DNA of 28,887 bases. Origin: Bacilli bacterium (lineage in GTDB: Bacteria > Bacillota_I > Bacilli_A > RFN20 > CAG-631). The stretch lies in contig CAAEBM010000036.1 of assembly GCA_900754115.1 (NCBI GenBank), positions 1 through 28,887 on the forward strand, in the 5' to 3' direction. Of the stretch, positions 1 to 6,175 are shown one piece after another (position 1 is the first letter of the stretch; every line of letters begins with the position of its first letter). The notes under the pieces are model-generated. The model was given only the letters and a program-made list of their open reading frames with translations, ran no database searches and was not told where the DNA came from. A program made the translations under genes and the position numbers.

Positions 1-62
1 TGAATTGACTTGTTCTGTCTAGTTTTCAATGATCTCTTTTGCGCCCCCCTCTTCTCGAGCGC
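1..62 (-). other. 5' leader of an rRNA operon (partial)
   Basis: Read on the minus strand, this stretch contains ATTGAAAACTAGACAGAAC, the type of conserved leader motif found just upstream of 16S rRNA in Bacilli. It lies directly downstream of a strong promoter and has a G-rich patch (six G, 44-49) flanked by GCGC on both sides. The 16S gene itself would start beyond position 1. The assignment depends on recognising the motif, since no mature rRNA sequence is in the window. Confidence 0.7.
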
Positions 63-68
63 TTTTTT

Positions 69-97
69 AATATATCACCTATTCCTTTCTTTGTCAA
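69..97 (-). promoter_or_regulatory. Sigma-A promoter of the rRNA operon
   Basis: The minus strand has TTGACA (92-97), a 17-nt spacer and TATATT (69-74), followed by a GC-rich discriminator (GCGCTCGAG). This is a near-consensus vegetative promoter pointing into the rRNA leader. An extended -10 (TGTTATAAT, 153-161), overlapping the dtd stop, could be a second upstream promoter but has no clear -35. Confidence 0.8.
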
Positions 98-151
98 TAC
101 CTTTTTTAAAAAAACTATTTTTTTTAGAATAAAATAATATATTTATTGTTA

Positions 152-595
152 TTATAACATACTATCATCTAAATAAATAGTAAAAGGACCATCATTTATC
201 AAAAAAATTTCCATGTGTTGTTGAAAACACCCTTCTTTGACTGTTATATTGTATTTTTTTAATTCTTCATTAAATTGCAAATAGTAGGATTTTGCATTTA
301 TCGCTTCCATTGCATTAGAAAAACTAGGACGTCTTCCTTCTAAAGTTGCACACAAAGTAAATTGAGAAATTGAAAGAATTTCTTTTTGTGTATCTAAGAT
401 AGAAAGATTTGTTTTTCCATTTTCATCTGCATTAATTCGCAAAAAAGCAATTTTTTTGGCCATCTTGGCTAAAAGTTCTAAAGTATCTGTTTTTTCTATC
501 CCCACAAAAAGAACATATCCTTCTTGAATAGAATGAACAATTTTATTTTGAACTTTCACATTTGCTTCTTTTACGACTTGTATGATAACTTTCAC
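152..595 (-). CDS. dtd: D-aminoacyl-tRNA deacylase
   Basis: Cytosolic homodimeric enzyme that hydrolyses D-amino acids (and misacylated glycine) from tRNA, protecting translation. The 147-residue length is normal for the family. The two active-site signatures are visible: SQFTL at 77-81 with GRRPSF at 87-92, and NDGPFT at 134-139, which corresponds to the family's N-x-G-P-x-T motif. The loop between SQFTL and GRRPSF looks one or two residues shorter than usual. The start is a GTG at 595, chosen because AGAGGTG sits about 7 nt upstream and the protein then begins at the family's usual first strand (MKVIIQVV). The gene is divergent from rarA and lies just upstream of the rRNA promoter; no clear intrinsic terminator separates them. 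Confidence 0.93.
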   Translation of the reverse strand: MKVIIQVVKEANVKVQNKIVHSIQEGYVLFVGIEKTDTLELLAKMAKKIAFLRINADENGKTNLSILDTQKEILSISQFTLCATLEGRRPSFSNAMEAINAKSYYLQFNEELKKYNITVKEGCFQQHMEIFLINDGPFTIYLDDSML

Positions 596-630
596 AATTC
601 ACACCTCTTTTTTTATTTTAACATCTTTCA

Positions 631-659
631 TTGATTCTAAAAAGTAAATATTTTAAAAT
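631..659 (+). promoter_or_regulatory. Possible promoter of rarA
   Basis: TTGATT (631-636), a 17-nt spacer and TAAAAT (654-659) lie just upstream of rarA. The expected transcript start (about 666) would fall on the ribosome binding site, so the 5' leader would be extremely short. That lowers confidence. Confidence 0.4.
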
Positions 660-678
660 ATCAGTGGAGATGAAAAAA

Positions 679-1941
679 ATGAATCAACCTTTAGCCTATC
701 GCATGCGCCCTACAAAAATTGATGATATTTTAGGCCAATCACATTTACTAGGAGAAAATCAATTTTTAACCAATATGATTAAAAATCATTCTTTATGCTC
801 CATGATTTTTTTTGGTCCTCCTGGAACGGGAAAAACCACACTTGCTATTTGTATTGCTAACACATTAAACCAACCTTATCAATTATTAAATGCTGTTACT
901 TGTAATAAAAAAGACTTAGAAGGTGCTATTTTAGAGGCAAAAATGAAAGATGGACTCATTTTAATCGTGGATGAAGTCCATCGTTTAAATAAAGATAAAC
1001 AAGATATTTTATTACCTCATTTAGAAAATGGTCTTCTCACTTTATTAGGTGCGACGACTGCAAATCCTTATCATGCGATTAATAAGGCTATCCGTTCGCG
1101 TTGTCATTTAGTAGAAATCAAACCTTTAAACGAAGAGGATATCATTCAAGCTTTAAAGCGAGCACTTTCTTCTCCTAATGGATTAAAAAATCAATTTAAA
1201 GTGGAAGAGATGGCTTTACACACCTTAGCCAAACTCAGTGGTGGCGATTTACGTTTCGCTTTCAATCAACTAGAAATCGCTTCTTTTAGTACCAAAGATG
1301 ATTGCATCACAAACGAATTAATTCAAAATATTTGTCAAAAAGCCAATACAACATTAGATGCTGATGAAGATGGACATTACGATGCAGTCAGTGCTTTGCA
1401 AAAATCCATACGCGGAAGTGATGTAGATGCAGCTTTATATTATTTAGCACGTTTGATTGCTTATGAGGATTTAGATTCCATTGAAAGAAGATTATTAGTT
1501 ACAGCTTATGAAGATATTGGTCTTGCCAATCCTGCGGCAGTAGATCGGACTTTTAATGCTATTCAAACCGCAAAAATTGTCGGCTTTCCTGAAGCAATGA
1601 TTCCTTTAGGGTTCGCTGTGATTGATTTAGCTTTATCGCCAAAAAGTAAATCCGCTTATTTAGCGATTCATAAAGCTGTTGAATTAGTAGAACAACAAAA
1701 CTTTCCTATCCCAGAATATTTAAGATTGACACCAGTTCATTTAGCCAAAGAAGACCAATACGATTATGATAATCCAAAAAGTTGGCCCTACATTCAATAT
1801 TTGCCTTCCCTCATTCGCAATATGCATTTTTATTATCCTAATTACAAAAGTGGCCCCTATGAATTGTCGCTAATTAAAAATTATGAACAATTACAAAAAA
1901 TCAATCGCACGACAAAATTAAAAGATTTAAAAAAGAACTAG
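679..1941 (+). CDS. rarA: RarA/MgsA-type replication-associated AAA+ ATPase
   Basis: Clamp-loader-like AAA+ ATPase of the RarA/Mgs1/WRNIP1 family, which acts at stalled replication forks with single-strand binding protein. From the start chosen here it has 420 residues, the usual length. The N-terminus PLAYRMRPTKIDDILGQ is a family hallmark. Walker A is GPPGTGKT at 46-53, Walker B is LILIVDEVHR at 93-102, and the sensor-1 stretch GATTANP follows. The C-terminal half carries the tetramerisation region with DIGLANPAA. An in-frame ATG at 670 has no spacing for a ribosome binding site. ATG 679 lies 9 nt after GTGGAG and gives the family N-terminus. The gene is monocistronic, closed by a terminator that overlaps its stop codon. 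Confidence 0.95.
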   Translation: MNQPLAYRMRPTKIDDILGQSHLLGENQFLTNMIKNHSLCSMIFFGPPGTGKTTLAICIANTLNQPYQLLNAVTCNKKDLEGAILEAKMKDGLILIVDEVHRLNKDKQDILLPHLENGLLTLLGATTANPYHAINKAIRSRCHLVEIKPLNEEDIIQALKRALSSPNGLKNQFKVEEMALHTLAKLSGGDLRFAFNQLEIASFSTKDDCITNELIQNICQKANTTLDADEDGHYDAVSALQKSIRGSDVDAALYYLARLIAYEDLDSIERRLLVTAYEDIGLANPAAVDRTFNAIQTAKIVGFPEAMIPLGFAVIDLALSPKSKSAYLAIHKAVELVEQQNFPIPEYLRLTPVHLAKEDQYDYDNPKSWPYIQYLPSLIRNMHFYYPNYKSGPYELSLIKNYEQLQKINRTTKLKDLKKN

Positions 1942-1966
1942 TTCCTTTGCATGAAGGAACTTTTTT
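1940..1966 (+). terminator. Intrinsic terminator of rarA
   Basis: An 8-bp stem AGTTCCTT / AAGGAACT with a 6-nt loop is followed by a run of T. It begins within the rarA stop codon. Confidence 0.9.
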
Positions 1967-1996
1967 ATTACATATAATTTTATGAGGTGAAGGAAG

Positions 1997-2944
1997 TTGA
2001 AAACCAAAAAAAGAATGATTCTTGCAATTTTATTTTTAGTCTTAACATTTATAGCGTTTTATTATAGTCAATTCACTTCTACTCAATTTTATAACACCAT
2101 GCAACTCATTTTAAAAGTGGTCATTCCTTCTTTAACTCCCTTTATGATTTTAATTCATTTTGTCATTCTTTTTAATGGCATTGATTTGCTTGGTTATCTT
2201 TTACAATATATCAGTTACCCTGTTTTTAAAATCAGTGGTTATGGCGCTATTATCATATTGACCTCCATTTTTGGAGGATTTCCTTATTCTGCCATTATGG
2301 CCAACGAATTATTAAAAGAAAAGAAAATCCAACAACAAGAAGCCGAAAGAATCGTAAAATATATTTTCTTTCCCTCCCTTGCCTTTATGTTATCGACTTT
2401 GTTAAATGTAAATCTTACTCATCAAAAAGAATTTCAACTTGTATCCCTTGCTGTTTATCTTACCGGTTTTTTATTTTTATTTTTTAGTAAGAAAAAAACA
2501 CCAGAAAAAGAATTTTTAACAAAAAAAGATTTACTTGCCAAATTTAAAGATAGTCCAAGTCAATCTTTTACTAGTTCTTTTACAAGTGTCATTCAAAATA
2601 CTTTATCTTCAATCATTAATATTTCTTTTTCTATCCTCATTTTTTCAATGCTTAAAAATTATTTATCCCTCATTTTTCAAGATAAATTGCTATATTTAAT
2701 TTCAGGAATGTTTGAATTTTCTGGCACTTCAATTGCCATTTTATTAAAACCCAATCTTACGTTTTCTTATTATCTTATCTTGACATTTATTTTATCTTTT
2801 TCAGGTTTTAGCGTATTTTTTCAAGCTCTTCCTTATTTAAAAGATACTAATCTAACGTTTAAAAAGATGTTGTTATCAAGAATTACTGTTGCTATCGTCA
2901 GTGTACTTCTATTCAGTTTTCTATATCTTTGCTTTCTTTTTTAA
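1997..2944 (+). CDS. ylbJ: YlbJ/SpoVV-type membrane protein (nucleoside-recognition GATE domain)
   Basis: Polytopic membrane protein of the sporulation YlbJ family. In Bacillus subtilis YlbJ (SpoVV) is needed for dipicolinic acid to cross the outer forespore membrane. The 315 residues include roughly eight hydrophobic segments. The conserved stretch FGGFPYSAIMANELLKEKKI (about 94-113) matches the GATE-domain pattern of a Gly-Gly-Phe-Pro turn followed by a charged helix. It is shorter than the ~400 residues of the Bacillus protein. The start is TTG at 1997, with GAGGTG 7 nt upstream; no ATG fits. It converges on rsmD and the two overlap by 32 bp. In B. subtilis ylbJ is a neighbour of the same ylb genes, which supports the call. 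Transport of dipicolinate is inferred from the family. Confidence 0.8.
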   Translation: MKTKKRMILAILFLVLTFIAFYYSQFTSTQFYNTMQLILKVVIPSLTPFMILIHFVILFNGIDLLGYLLQYISYPVFKISGYGAIIILTSIFGGFPYSAIMANELLKEKKIQQQEAERIVKYIFFPSLAFMLSTLLNVNLTHQKEFQLVSLAVYLTGFLFLFFSKKKTPEKEFLTKKDLLAKFKDSPSQSFTSSFTSVIQNTLSSIINISFSILIFSMLKNYLSLIFQDKLLYLISGMFEFSGTSIAILLKPNLTFSYYLILTFILSFSGFSVFFQALPYLKDTNLTFKKMLLSRITVAIVSVLLFSFLYLCFLF

Positions 2945-3473
2945 AAATATTTAAAATGGTATCCCCATATTGATATTTTTTTATTTGATATCCCCTTAAA
3001 AAATCCATTTGAATTTGCTTATCTACATCACTTTCATAAACAATAATCCCTTTTTCAGTTAATAATTTTTTAGTTTCAATTTCATCTAAAAGTTCTTCAA
3101 TAATGGTATAGCGATAAGGAGGATCTAAAAAAATGAGGTCAAAAGGAGTCTGAAAACGTTTTAAAGCTTGGCGATAATCTGCATGAATAATTTGTGAATC
3201 CGCTTGTAATTGTAAAGTTTTAATGTTGTTTTGAATAGTTTGAATCGCCTCTTTATCCACATCAACAAAAACACAACTTTTAGCGCCTCTAGATAAAGCC
3301 TCTATTCCTAAATTTCCACTTCCCGCAAATAAATCTAAACAATGTGCATCACATACAGACATTCCTAAAATATTAAATAAACTTTCTTTTACCCGATCGC
3401 TTGTTGGTCGGGTATTTTTCCCTTTTGGTGCTTGAATTTGGCGACTTTTTAGTTTTCCTGCTACAATTCTCAT
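2913..3473 (-). CDS. rsmD: 16S rRNA (guanine966-N2)-methyltransferase RsmD
   Basis: SAM-dependent methyltransferase that modifies G966 of 16S rRNA during 30S assembly. In the 186-residue protein, motif I is DLFAGSGNLGIEAL (47-60) and motif IV is DLIFLDPPYR (112-121). The N-terminus MRIVAGKLKSRQI and the stretch TRPTSDRVKESLFNIL are typical of RsmD. A GTG at 3482 would add three residues, but ATG 3473 gives the family start and lies 9 nt from AAGGAA. It is the last gene of the ylbD-ylbE-ylbF-rsmD group, as in Bacillus, although ylbG is missing. The partner usually found downstream, coaD, is also absent. Its 3' end overlaps ylbJ tail to tail, so the two mRNAs are complementary there. Confidence 0.93.
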   Translation of the reverse strand: MRIVAGKLKSRQIQAPKGKNTRPTSDRVKESLFNILGMSVCDAHCLDLFAGSGNLGIEALSRGAKSCVFVDVDKEAIQTIQNNIKTLQLQADSQIIHADYRQALKRFQTPFDLIFLDPPYRYTIIEELLDEIETKKLLTEKGIIVYESDVDKQIQMDFLRGYQIKKYQYGDTILNIFKKESKDIEN

Positions 3474-3510
3474 TTTTTTCACATTCCTTGTATAAATTAA
3501 AAATAATGGG

Positions 3511-3550
3511 TCAAACTATCCTTGCATCCCAGTGATGCATTTTCCCCCCC
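3511..3550. other. Hairpin and C7 tract between ylbF and rsmD
   Basis: The 104-bp gap between ylbF and rsmD holds an inverted repeat, tgcatc (3523-3528) / gatgca (3534-3539), beside a run of seven C (3544-3550). On the minus strand the G7 run precedes an ATG that opens a 9-codon ORF (MHHWDARIV, 3511-3540). Only three bases separate the run from the ATG, which is too close for a good ribosome binding site. Function unknown. Confidence 0.5.
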
Positions 3551-3577
3551 TCACATTTCTTGTTGTTTCTTCTTTCC

Positions 3578-3946
3578 CTATTTTTTTAAAGTATCGTTTG
3601 ATGCTTTAAAAACAGTCCAAATATCATCTTTTGTGAGTATCTCATCAAAGATGATATTTTTTAATTCTTCTATTTTTACTTTAAAAATTTGGTATTGTTC
3701 TTTATAATTTTTTACCAATGGATGTTCATCGATACTCATTTTTAGTTCATGAAGATGTTTAATTTCTTCTTGTGATGGAAAAGAAGAAAGATTTTCTTGT
3801 ATTTGTCGATAACGAAAAAAGATAGCAGAAAGTTCTTGGTTTTGAAACATTTGCTTTTCTGCTTCTTTCAATTGTCGATATTCTTTAGATTGTTTTACTT
3901 GGTCGTGCAATTGATAAGCTTCTTCAAATACTTCATTTAAATCCAT
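3578..3946 (-). CDS. ylbF: YlbF/YmcA family protein (RicA-like)
   Basis: Small, mostly helical protein of the Com_YlbF family. In B. subtilis YlbF (RicA) joins YmcA and YaaT in the Y-complex, which directs RNase Y cleavage of some mRNAs and influences competence, sporulation and biofilm formation. The 122 residues begin with the family pattern of an amphipathic helix (EVFEEAYQLHDQVKQSKEY) followed by YRQLKEAEKQMFQN and a second helical pair. No transmembrane segment or signal is present. It lies 11 nt downstream of ylbE and 104 nt upstream of rsmD, the order known from Bacillus with ylbG missing. The role in RNA processing is inferred from the family. YmcA shares this fold, but the gene order favours YlbF. 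Confidence 0.82.
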   Translation of the reverse strand: MDLNEVFEEAYQLHDQVKQSKEYRQLKEAEKQMFQNQELSAIFFRYRQIQENLSSFPSQEEIKHLHELKMSIDEHPLVKNYKEQYQIFKVKIEELKNIIFDEILTKDDIWTVFKASNDTLKK

Positions 3947-3957
3947 TTTTCTTTCTC

Positions 3958-4173
3958 CTATCTTTTGAAAAATCCTTCTGCTAAATTGATAAATGCATTG
4001 ATGTCATCAATTTTATCAATCATTCGTTTTTTTCTGCCCACCTTGTAATCAGATAAAAACGCTTTGAAACGTTCTGGATGTCTTGATAAAATGCGATGCC
4101 AGATTGGATTCTCTCTTAAATAATACCAATAATCAATGTTGGTGTCTAGTTGATTAATAATTTCACTTCTCAT
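3958..4173 (-). CDS. ylbE: YlbE-like protein
   Basis: Short protein (71 residues) of the YlbE-like family, function unknown. The pattern YWYYLRENPIWHRILSRHPE (16-35) matches the family core of Leu-Arg-x-x-Pro-x-Trp followed by Leu-Ser-Arg-x-Pro. A basic segment (KVGRKKRMIDKI) lies in the C-terminal half. The start overlaps the stop of ylbD in a TAATG arrangement, suggesting translational coupling, and ylbF follows after 11 nt. The synteny ylbD-ylbE-ylbF is the strongest support for the call. Confidence 0.8.
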   Translation of the reverse strand: MRSEIINQLDTNIDYWYYLRENPIWHRILSRHPERFKAFLSDYKVGRKKRMIDKIDDINAFINLAEGFFKR

Positions 4174-4565
4174 TAATCGTTATATCTCCGAAATGGTTTG
4201 ATGCGCATAGAAGGTAATCGGCCACTTCCACCTGTTGGTCTTAATTCATCAATCATCCCAACAATTTTTTTGACATTATCTAAGCCATCACTGATTTTTT
4301 TGGTATCAATTTTTTGTAATGATTTAACAATACGAGAAATGTGGTCATCATTATTTTTATTTTTTGAATCCGCTGAGGCATCATTTTCTTCAGCAGTGGT
4401 GTTTTCTTTTTCCTCTTCTGGTTCTTTAAAAAATTCATGTTCTTCACCAAAGATATCATAGGTTTCATAAAGGGTTTGCCAACTAATTTTGCCATCTTTG
4501 ACTTCTTTAGCTAAATAAGGTTTATCTTTCACAAATTTTTTAAATTGTTCTAGTTTACTTTCCAT
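4173..4565 (-). CDS. ylbD: YlbD family putative spore coat protein
   Basis: 130-residue protein of the YlbD family, annotated in Bacillus as a putative coat protein. The N-terminal 45 residues carry the recognisable core: a helix LEQFKKFVKDKPYLAKEVKD followed by WQTLYETYDIFGEEHEFF. A highly charged, Asp/Glu/Lys/Asn-rich linker (about 48-80) looks disordered. A second helical part ends in a basic tail with Gly and Pro. GGTGAT lies about 6 nt before the ATG. It is the first gene of the ylbD-ylbE-ylbF-rsmD group and starts 51 nt after the mgtE stop, so read-through from mgtE is possible. A coat role is inferred only by homology; with ylbJ it argues for a sporulating host. Confidence 0.77.
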   Translation of the reverse strand: MESKLEQFKKFVKDKPYLAKEVKDGKISWQTLYETYDIFGEEHEFFKEPEEEKENTTAEENDASADSKNKNNDDHISRIVKSLQKIDTKKISDGLDNVKKIVGMIDELRPTGGSGRLPSMRIKPFRRYND

Positions 4566-4616
4566 TTTCTATCACCACTATATCATATGCTCCAGCCCAT
4601 GCATTTTCCACACTTT

Positions 4617-5969
4617 TTAAAAAAGTAAATGTGTTACAAAGGTAAAATAAATAATAATTGCTGCAGCATCCACTAAAGTTGTAATAATGGGTGCAGCCAT
4701 AACAGCTGGATCCAATTTTAGTTTTTTAGCTAAAATTGGCAATAATCCGCCGATACTTTTGGCTAAAATAATAGTGAGTAATAAAGCACCACTTACAGAA
4801 GTTGCAATTAAAATTGCGTTGACTCCTTCTGGAGTTTTAGTAAAAAATGCAATGCGAATAAAATTAAAGCTAGCTAACACAATGCTGACTAGTAAACTGA
4901 CACGAAATTCTTTCCACCAGACTTTAAGCCAATCTTTGGTCGTAATATCCCCCGTTGTCAATCCTCTAATGACCATTGTTGAACTTTGGTTCCCACAATT
5001 TCCTCCCGTATCATTTAACATTGGCACAAAAGTGACAAGTAAAGGAATCGCTGCAATTTTTGCTTCATAATATCCTAAAATATGACCAACAATGATGCCA
5101 GAAATCATCAAAATAATGAGCCATACGATACGATTTTTAAATAATGTAATAACTTTGCTTTCTAAATATGGTTTATCGGAAGGATGCATTGCAGCCATTT
5201 TTTCAAAGTCTTCTGTTGCTTCTTCTTCAATAACGTCAACTGCATCGTCAATGGTTACAATTCCTACCATGCGATTTTCATTATCTACTACAGGAAGAGC
5301 AAATAAATCATATTTAGAAAATAATTTTGCTACATTTTCTTTATCTTCATTCGTTGTCGTATAAATGACATTGGTATCCATTAAATCTTCAATTTTTTGA
5401 TCATCATTGGCCATTAAAATGTCTTTTACTGTTATTAAACCTTCTAAAATTCGATTCTTATCTAAAACATAACAAGTATAAGAAGTTTCTTTATCTTTAC
5501 AAATCCGGCGAATACGTTCAATTGCTTCTTTTACCGTCATTCCTTTTTTTAAATCTAAAAATTCGGCAGTCATTATTGAACCTGCAGTATCTTCTTTGTA
5601 ATTTAAAAATTGATTGATGAGCGCTCTTGTTTCACTTGATGCATTTTGTAAAACTCTTTGTACAACGTTTGCTGGCGCTTCATCTAACAAATCAACGGCA
5701 TCGTCAATATAAAGATCTTCGACAATGTTTTTTAATTCTTTATCAGTAATCGCATTGATAATTAATTGTTGACTATCAAAAGACATATAAGAAAAAACAT
5801 CAGCTGCCAAATCTTTAGGTAAAGTACGAAACGCTAAAATCATCTGTTCTTCTTCTAGACCTTCAATCCATTGTGCCACATCAATTTCTGGTATTTCGAT
5901 TACTATTTTTTTATATTCGGCATACTTTTTTTCTTCAATTAATTTTAAAAGTGTATTTTCTTTTTCCAT
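4617..5969 (-). CDS. mgtE: Magnesium transporter MgtE
   Basis: Homodimeric Mg2+ channel/transporter of the cytoplasmic membrane, gated by intracellular Mg2+. The 450-residue length is typical. Domains in order: MgtE N domain (about 20-125), paired CBS domains (about 130-250, including SIMTAEFLDL and DDAVDVIEEEATEDF), the connecting helix, and five transmembrane segments (about 275-450). The pore motif TGGNCGNQSSTMVIRGL corresponds to the family's GGNxGxQ motif; the usual Ala is Cys here. GGGG precedes the ATG. The gene has its own promoter (6147-6175) and a ~170-nt leader with an intrinsic terminator placed before the start codon, so expression is probably controlled by attenuation. The leader does not resemble the M-box riboswitch known for Bacillus mgtE. 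Confidence 0.95.
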   Translation of the reverse strand: MEKENTLLKLIEEKKYAEYKKIVIEIPEIDVAQWIEGLEEEQMILAFRTLPKDLAADVFSYMSFDSQQLIINAITDKELKNIVEDLYIDDAVDLLDEAPANVVQRVLQNASSETRALINQFLNYKEDTAGSIMTAEFLDLKKGMTVKEAIERIRRICKDKETSYTCYVLDKNRILEGLITVKDILMANDDQKIEDLMDTNVIYTTTNEDKENVAKLFSKYDLFALPVVDNENRMVGIVTIDDAVDVIEEEATEDFEKMAAMHPSDKPYLESKVITLFKNRIVWLIILMISGIIVGHILGYYEAKIAAIPLLVTFVPMLNDTGGNCGNQSSTMVIRGLTTGDITTKDWLKVWWKEFRVSLLVSIVLASFNFIRIAFFTKTPEGVNAILIATSVSGALLLTIILAKSIGGLLPILAKKLKLDPAVMAAPIITTLVDAAAIIIYFTFVTHLLF

Positions 5970-5994
5970 TTTATTTACCCCTTTCTTTAAAAAC

Positions 5995-6021
5995 GAAAAA
6001 AACGTGAAGGTTTTTCACGTT
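5995..6021 (-). terminator. Intrinsic terminator in the mgtE leader
   Basis: On the minus strand a perfect 8-bp stem AACGTGAA / TTCACGTT with a 5-nt loop is followed by a T run. It lies between the mgtE promoter and the mgtE start, 26 nt from the ATG. It may end transcripts of the upstream MMPL operon, act as an attenuator, or both. Confidence 0.85.
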
Positions 6022-6046
6022 CGTGGAATAAATAAATTCAAAAAAA

Positions 6047-6118
6047 TTAAAAAATAATGGATTTATTTAGACCACTACTATAATTATTCATTTGCCAACT
6101 TCGCCCAAACTCATCCAT
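6047..6118 (-). CDS. Possible 23-residue leader peptide of mgtE
   Basis: An ATG at 6118, 6 nt after GGGTGA, opens a 23-codon ORF (MDEFGRSWQMNNYSSGLNKS, then IIF and TAA). Its start codon lies in one arm, and its end in the other arm, of a perfect 12-bp inverted repeat. It sits between the mgtE promoter and the leader terminator, the position expected of a regulatory leader peptide. No homologue is recognised. It may instead be an accidental frame inside a structured RNA. Confidence 0.35.
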   Translation of the reverse strand: MDEFGRSWQMNNYSSGLNKSIIF

Positions 6119-6124
6119 TATTTT
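6051..6124 (-). promoter_or_regulatory. Structured mgtE leader with 12-bp stem
   Basis: The plus strand has aaaataatggat (6051-6062) and its exact complement atccattatttt (6113-6124), closing a 50-nt loop in the transcript and followed by a U-rich stretch. A second, mutually exclusive pairing is possible: TAAATAAAT just before the right arm can pair with ATTTATTTA just downstream of it. Two alternative structures ahead of a terminator are typical of a riboswitch or attenuator. It does not match a riboswitch class I recognise. Confidence 0.6.
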
Positions 6125-6146
6125 CACCCGCTTTCTTACCTAAAAT

Positions 6147-6175
6147 ATTATAGGTTTTCTTGTTTTAAATTGCAA
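6147..6175 (-). promoter_or_regulatory. Promoter of mgtE
   Basis: On the minus strand TTGCAA (6170-6175), a 17-nt spacer and TATAAT (6147-6152) lie within the last codons of the MMPL gene. The predicted start near 6140 gives a leader of about 170 nt before mgtE. The same TTGCAA-17-TATAAT form recurs upstream of the last gene of the window. Confidence 0.75.

Noticed and set aside
4198..4461. Plus-strand ORF inside ylbD
   Set aside because: It lies wholly within the coding sequence of ylbD on the opposite strand, and the protein looks like low-complexity reverse translation. The same applies to plus-strand frames at 4687-5070, 5092-5364, 6092-6400, 7685-7894, 8504-8818, 13908-14153 and 15142-15480.
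5995..6175. M-box (ykoK) magnesium riboswitch in front of mgtE
   Set aside because: The leader lacks the conserved M-box sequence blocks and is organised around one long 12-bp stem. The element is reported as an unclassified leader instead.
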